A stretch of DNA of 64,000 nucleotides from Ruminococcus flavefaciens MA2007 (GTDB lineage Bacteria; Bacillota; Clostridia; Oscillospirales; Ruminococcaceae). Location: contig NZ_JHXF01000001.1 of NCBI RefSeq assembly GCF_000621845.1, positions 62,001 through 126,000 of the forward strand. The letters are read 5' to 3'. Positions 62,031 through 64,000 of this stretch are shown piece by piece. The notes below the pieces were generated by a model. It was not told where the DNA came from and made no database searches. It saw nothing but the letters and a program-made list of their open reading frames with translations. Both the position numbers and the translations under genes were made by a program. Positions within the stretch are counted from its first letter, which is position 1; every line of letters starts with the position of its first letter.

Positions 62031-62067
62031 AAAACCGCTGTTTACTCGAAAAACTGCGGTTTTTTTG
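62031..62067 (+). terminator. Terminator between rsmG and noc
   Basis: AAAACCGC ... GCGGTTTT with an inner GTTT/AAAC pairing, followed by a T-tract. Confidence 0.8.
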
Positions 62068-62129
62068 TATAGAAAATATTTCCCGATAGTGCTATGATTA
62101 TCTCAGTAAATAATTCGGAGGTCATAATC

Positions 62130-62942
62130 ATGGCAGGATTTTTAAATTTTACAAAAGAAAAGCTGGTTAACAAAGTCGTAGAAATTAACATTGATGACAT
62201 TGTACCAAACCCATATCAACCGAGAAAGGATTTTACGGACGATATCATGTCACTTGCGGAGTCAATCGCACAGAACGGTATTCTTCAGCCGCTTTCGGTC
62301 CGTAAAAAAGATAATCACTATGAGCTTATTGCTGGTGAGCGCAGGCTTCGTGCGGCAAAAATGTGCCAATTCAGCGTTGTCCCATGTATTGTACATGAGG
62401 TCAGTGACCGTCATTCGGCTGTACTTGCTCTTGTGGAGAACATTCAACGTCAGGACTTGTCTTTCTTTGACGAGGCTTCGGCAATTGAAAAGTTGATTAC
62501 CCACTATGGCATGACGCAGGAGGACGCTGCGGCAAAGCTTGGTCGTGCTCAGAGTACCATTGCTAATAAACTTAGATTGCTTCGGCTCACTGAAAAAGAA
62601 CGGGAGTTTATAGTCAAGTACGGGCTTACCGAGCGTCATGCGCGAGCCTTGCTTCGTTTAGGCAGTTCTGAGGACAGGCTGTTCATTCTTGGCAAGATAA
62701 TCATAAGCAATCTTAATGTTGAGCGCTCTGAGAAGCTTATTGACGAGTTCATTGGCAGTCAGCGTGACAAGGTGAGCTATAAGAAGCGTTCACTTGTTTT
62801 TCAGAATGTCAAGATGTTCGTCAACACAATTAATAAGGCTGTTGAGACTATGCAGGCGGCTGGAATCTCTGCGGATTCGCGAAAAATCCAGAACGAGGAC
62901 TACATAGAATACCGTGTCCGTATACCGATTCAAAAGAAATAA
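62130..62942 (+). CDS. noc: ParB-family nucleoid occlusion protein Noc
   Basis: A 270-residue ParB-family protein with a short, hydrophobic-basic N-terminus (MAGFLNFTKEKLVNKV) suited to membrane contact, then the CTPase/ParB domain (VPNPYQPRKDF, ELIAGERRLRAAK, ENIQRQDLSFFDEA), a helix-turn-helix (GMTQEDAAAKLGRAQSTIANKLRLLRL) and KYGLTERHARALLRL. Position between gidB and soj, with a second ParB downstream, matches Noc. Start: ATG 62130 with GGAGGTC 7 nt upstream; it follows a terminator, so it has its own promoter. Confidence 0.9.
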   Translation: MAGFLNFTKEKLVNKVVEINIDDIVPNPYQPRKDFTDDIMSLAESIAQNGILQPLSVRKKDNHYELIAGERRLRAAKMCQFSVVPCIVHEVSDRHSAVLALVENIQRQDLSFFDEASAIEKLITHYGMTQEDAAAKLGRAQSTIANKLRLLRLTEKEREFIVKYGLTERHARALLRLGSSEDRLFILGKIIISNLNVERSEKLIDEFIGSQRDKVSYKKRSLVFQNVKMFVNTINKAVETMQAAGISADSRKIQNEDYIEYRVRIPIQKK

Positions 62943-62951
62943 ACAATGAAA

Positions 62952-62967
62952 TGTTTCACGTGAAACA
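62952..62967. promoter_or_regulatory. parS site 3 (perfect palindrome)
   Basis: TGTTTCACGTGAAACA, 10 nt after the noc stop and 44 bp from site 4. Confidence 0.95.
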
Positions 62968-62995
62968 AATTTTGAGGTGATTTTTGCTCCACAAT

Positions 62996-63011
62996 TGTTT
63001 CATGTGAAACA
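62996..63011. promoter_or_regulatory. parS-like site 4
   Basis: TGTTTCATGTGAAACA, identical to site 1. It ends 26 bp before the parA -35. Confidence 0.88.
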
Positions 63012-63037
63012 TTTTTTATAAAAATCTCCGTTTCATA

Positions 63038-63066
63038 TTTACATTGCGTGAAAAAAGTGGTATAAT
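63038..63066 (+). promoter_or_regulatory. Promoter of parA-parB
   Basis: TTTACA (63038-63043), 17-bp spacer, TATAAT (63061-63066). The two parS sites just upstream suggest repression or spreading-linked control by ParB. Confidence 0.75.
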
Positions 63067-63095
63067 ATTAAAAGTAAATCTGAAAGGAAGATAGT

Positions 63096-63923
63096 ATGGG
63101 CAAAATAATTGCTGTTGCTAACCAGAAGGGCGGCGTCGGAAAGACTACAACGGTCATAAATATCGCTGCGTATCTCGGTTCAAGAGACTTCAAAGTCCTC
63201 TGTGTGGACGCCGATCCACAGGGTAATACGACCACAGGCTTCGGAATAAAGAAGAAGTCCGTCAGCGCTTCGACGTATGATGTTATCACAGGAAAGGCTC
63301 GTATTCAGGAGGCGACTGTTCAGACAGAGTTTCAGAACGTTTCAATAGTTCCTGCAACAGAGGCTCTGGCAGGCTGTGAGATAGAGCTTGCTGAGTATGA
63401 GAACAGAGTCAACAGACTGAAAATGCAGATACTGACCTGCAAGGACGACTTTGACTACATCTTTATAGACTGTCCGCCTGCTCTCGGAACAATAACTATC
63501 AACGGTCTCGTTGCCTGCGACAGCGTTATGGTACCTATGCTTGCGGAGTTCTACGCTCTTGAGGGACTATCACAGCTGGTGAACACTATTAAAATAGTTA
63601 AAAATAATTATAATCCAGCTCTTGAAATCGAGGGAATACTCTTCACAATGTTCGACGGCAGACTTAATGTTGCAAACGACGTTGTAGCAGAGGTCGAGAA
63701 ATACTTCCCGGATAAGGTGTTCAAGACAAAGGTGCCGAGAAATGTTCGTATTTCCGAAGCTCCCAGCCACGGCAAGCCTGTGATGTACTATGATAAAGCG
63801 TCAAAGGGCTCGGAATCCTATGAGCTTGTTTGTCATGAAATGCTTGGCGAACCATTGGAGCTCCCGAAAAAGAAAAAGATCTTCTCTTTCAAAAAACATA
63901 AGAAAGGAAAACGTTCGTCTTGA
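63096..63923 (+). CDS. parA: Chromosome partitioning ATPase ParA (Soj)
   Basis: The 275-residue deviant Walker ATPase has KGGVGKTTT (11-19), DADPQGNTTTGFG and FIDCPPALGTITING. In sporulating Firmicutes Soj also regulates DnaA, whose gene is 9 kb away. The C-terminus carries an extra Lys-rich tail (KKKKIFSFKKHKKGKR). Start: ATG with AAAGGAAG 6 nt upstream. Confidence 0.96.
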   Translation: MGKIIAVANQKGGVGKTTTVINIAAYLGSRDFKVLCVDADPQGNTTTGFGIKKKSVSASTYDVITGKARIQEATVQTEFQNVSIVPATEALAGCEIELAEYENRVNRLKMQILTCKDDFDYIFIDCPPALGTITINGLVACDSVMVPMLAEFYALEGLSQLVNTIKIVKNNYNPALEIEGILFTMFDGRLNVANDVVAEVEKYFPDKVFKTKVPRNVRISEAPSHGKPVMYYDKASKGSESYELVCHEMLGEPLELPKKKKIFSFKKHKKGKRSS

Positions 63924-63939
63924 CGAATGAGGATAACAT

Positions 63940-64000
63940 ATGGCAAAAGGCGGTTTAGGCGCAGGCGGCGGACTTGATTCGCTTTTCATTGACAATACCA
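63940..64000 (+). CDS. parB: ParB (Spo0J) N-terminus, partial
   Basis: Only the first 20 codons are in the window: MAKGGLGAGGGLDSLFIDNT, the usual Spo0J opening (compare MAKGLGKGI.ALF). AGGA lies upstream of the ATG, 16 nt after parA. It should bind the parS sites at 59396-63011. Confidence 0.85.
   Translation, partial: MAKGGLGAGGGLDSLFIDNT

Noticed and set aside
62067..62100. Possible Noc-binding half site (ATTTCCCGATA) before noc
   Set aside because: Only one half matches the palindrome ATTTCCCGGGAAAT, too weak to call.

Overview
This window is the chromosomal replication-origin region of a low-to-mid-GC anaerobic Firmicute, most likely Ruminococcus sensu stricto (R. flavefaciens/albus/champanellensis type) or a close Oscillospiraceae relative. 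Four things point there: a type I dockerin on a CotH-type secreted protein (29960-33235), hemicellulose and fucoside hydrolases of families GH26 and GH95, sporulation-lineage genes (spo0A, gpr, ytaF, noc), and the standard Firmicute origin gene order. The taxon is inferred from gene content. No rRNA or tRNA gene and no CRISPR array was seen.

Layout. 1-2.4 kb: a T-box-controlled HTH-cupin-AMP ligase fusion, cut by the left edge. 2.7-7.4 kb: an operon of a zinc peptidase, YgiQ, a ComEC-like metallo-beta-lactamase protein, DUF3006 and an esterase. 7.4-13.8 kb: glycyl-tRNA synthetase, a broken GGDEF gene, a uridine-kinase-like protein, polyphosphate kinase with a histone-H1-like tail, and phosphatidylserine synthase. 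13.8-19.5 kb: five uncharacterised lipoproteins in two paralogous sets. 19.7-25.1 kb: a glycan-degradation operon (GH95, GH26, dead HAD). 25.2-29.5 kb: spo0A, a flavin reductase, rpsT and the spore protease gene. 29.9-35.3 kb: the dockerin-CotH protein and a two-component system. 35.3-43.7 kb: a DnaA-box-rich intergenic region, then a peptidase, MsmX-type ATPase, RsuA, NrdR and YtaF. 43.7-54.1 kb, minus strand: gyrA, gyrB, remB, recF, S4 protein, dnaN, dnaA. 54.5-64 kb, plus strand: rpmH, rnpA, yidD, yidC, jag, mnmE, mnmG, rsmG, noc, parA, parB.

The strand switch at 54.1-54.6 kb and the AT-rich, box-bearing gaps on both sides of dnaA place oriC there. Four parS-like palindromes between 59.4 and 63.0 kb give the nearby ParB (and its paralogue Noc) a loading zone.

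The intergenic space is crowded with palindromic repeats of several families. The commonest starts or ends with GTAGGGG/CCCCTAC and resembles REP elements. A REP-associated (RAYT/Y1) transposase gene sits inside the remB-gyrB operon and carries two exact inverted copies of such a unit within its own reading frame. A separate, roughly 168-bp five-hairpin repeat occurs twice, and the two copies differ by paired, structure-preserving changes. These repeats are the strongest candidates for something undescribed. Promoters named here were recognised by eye as -35/-10 pairs with 17-bp spacing.
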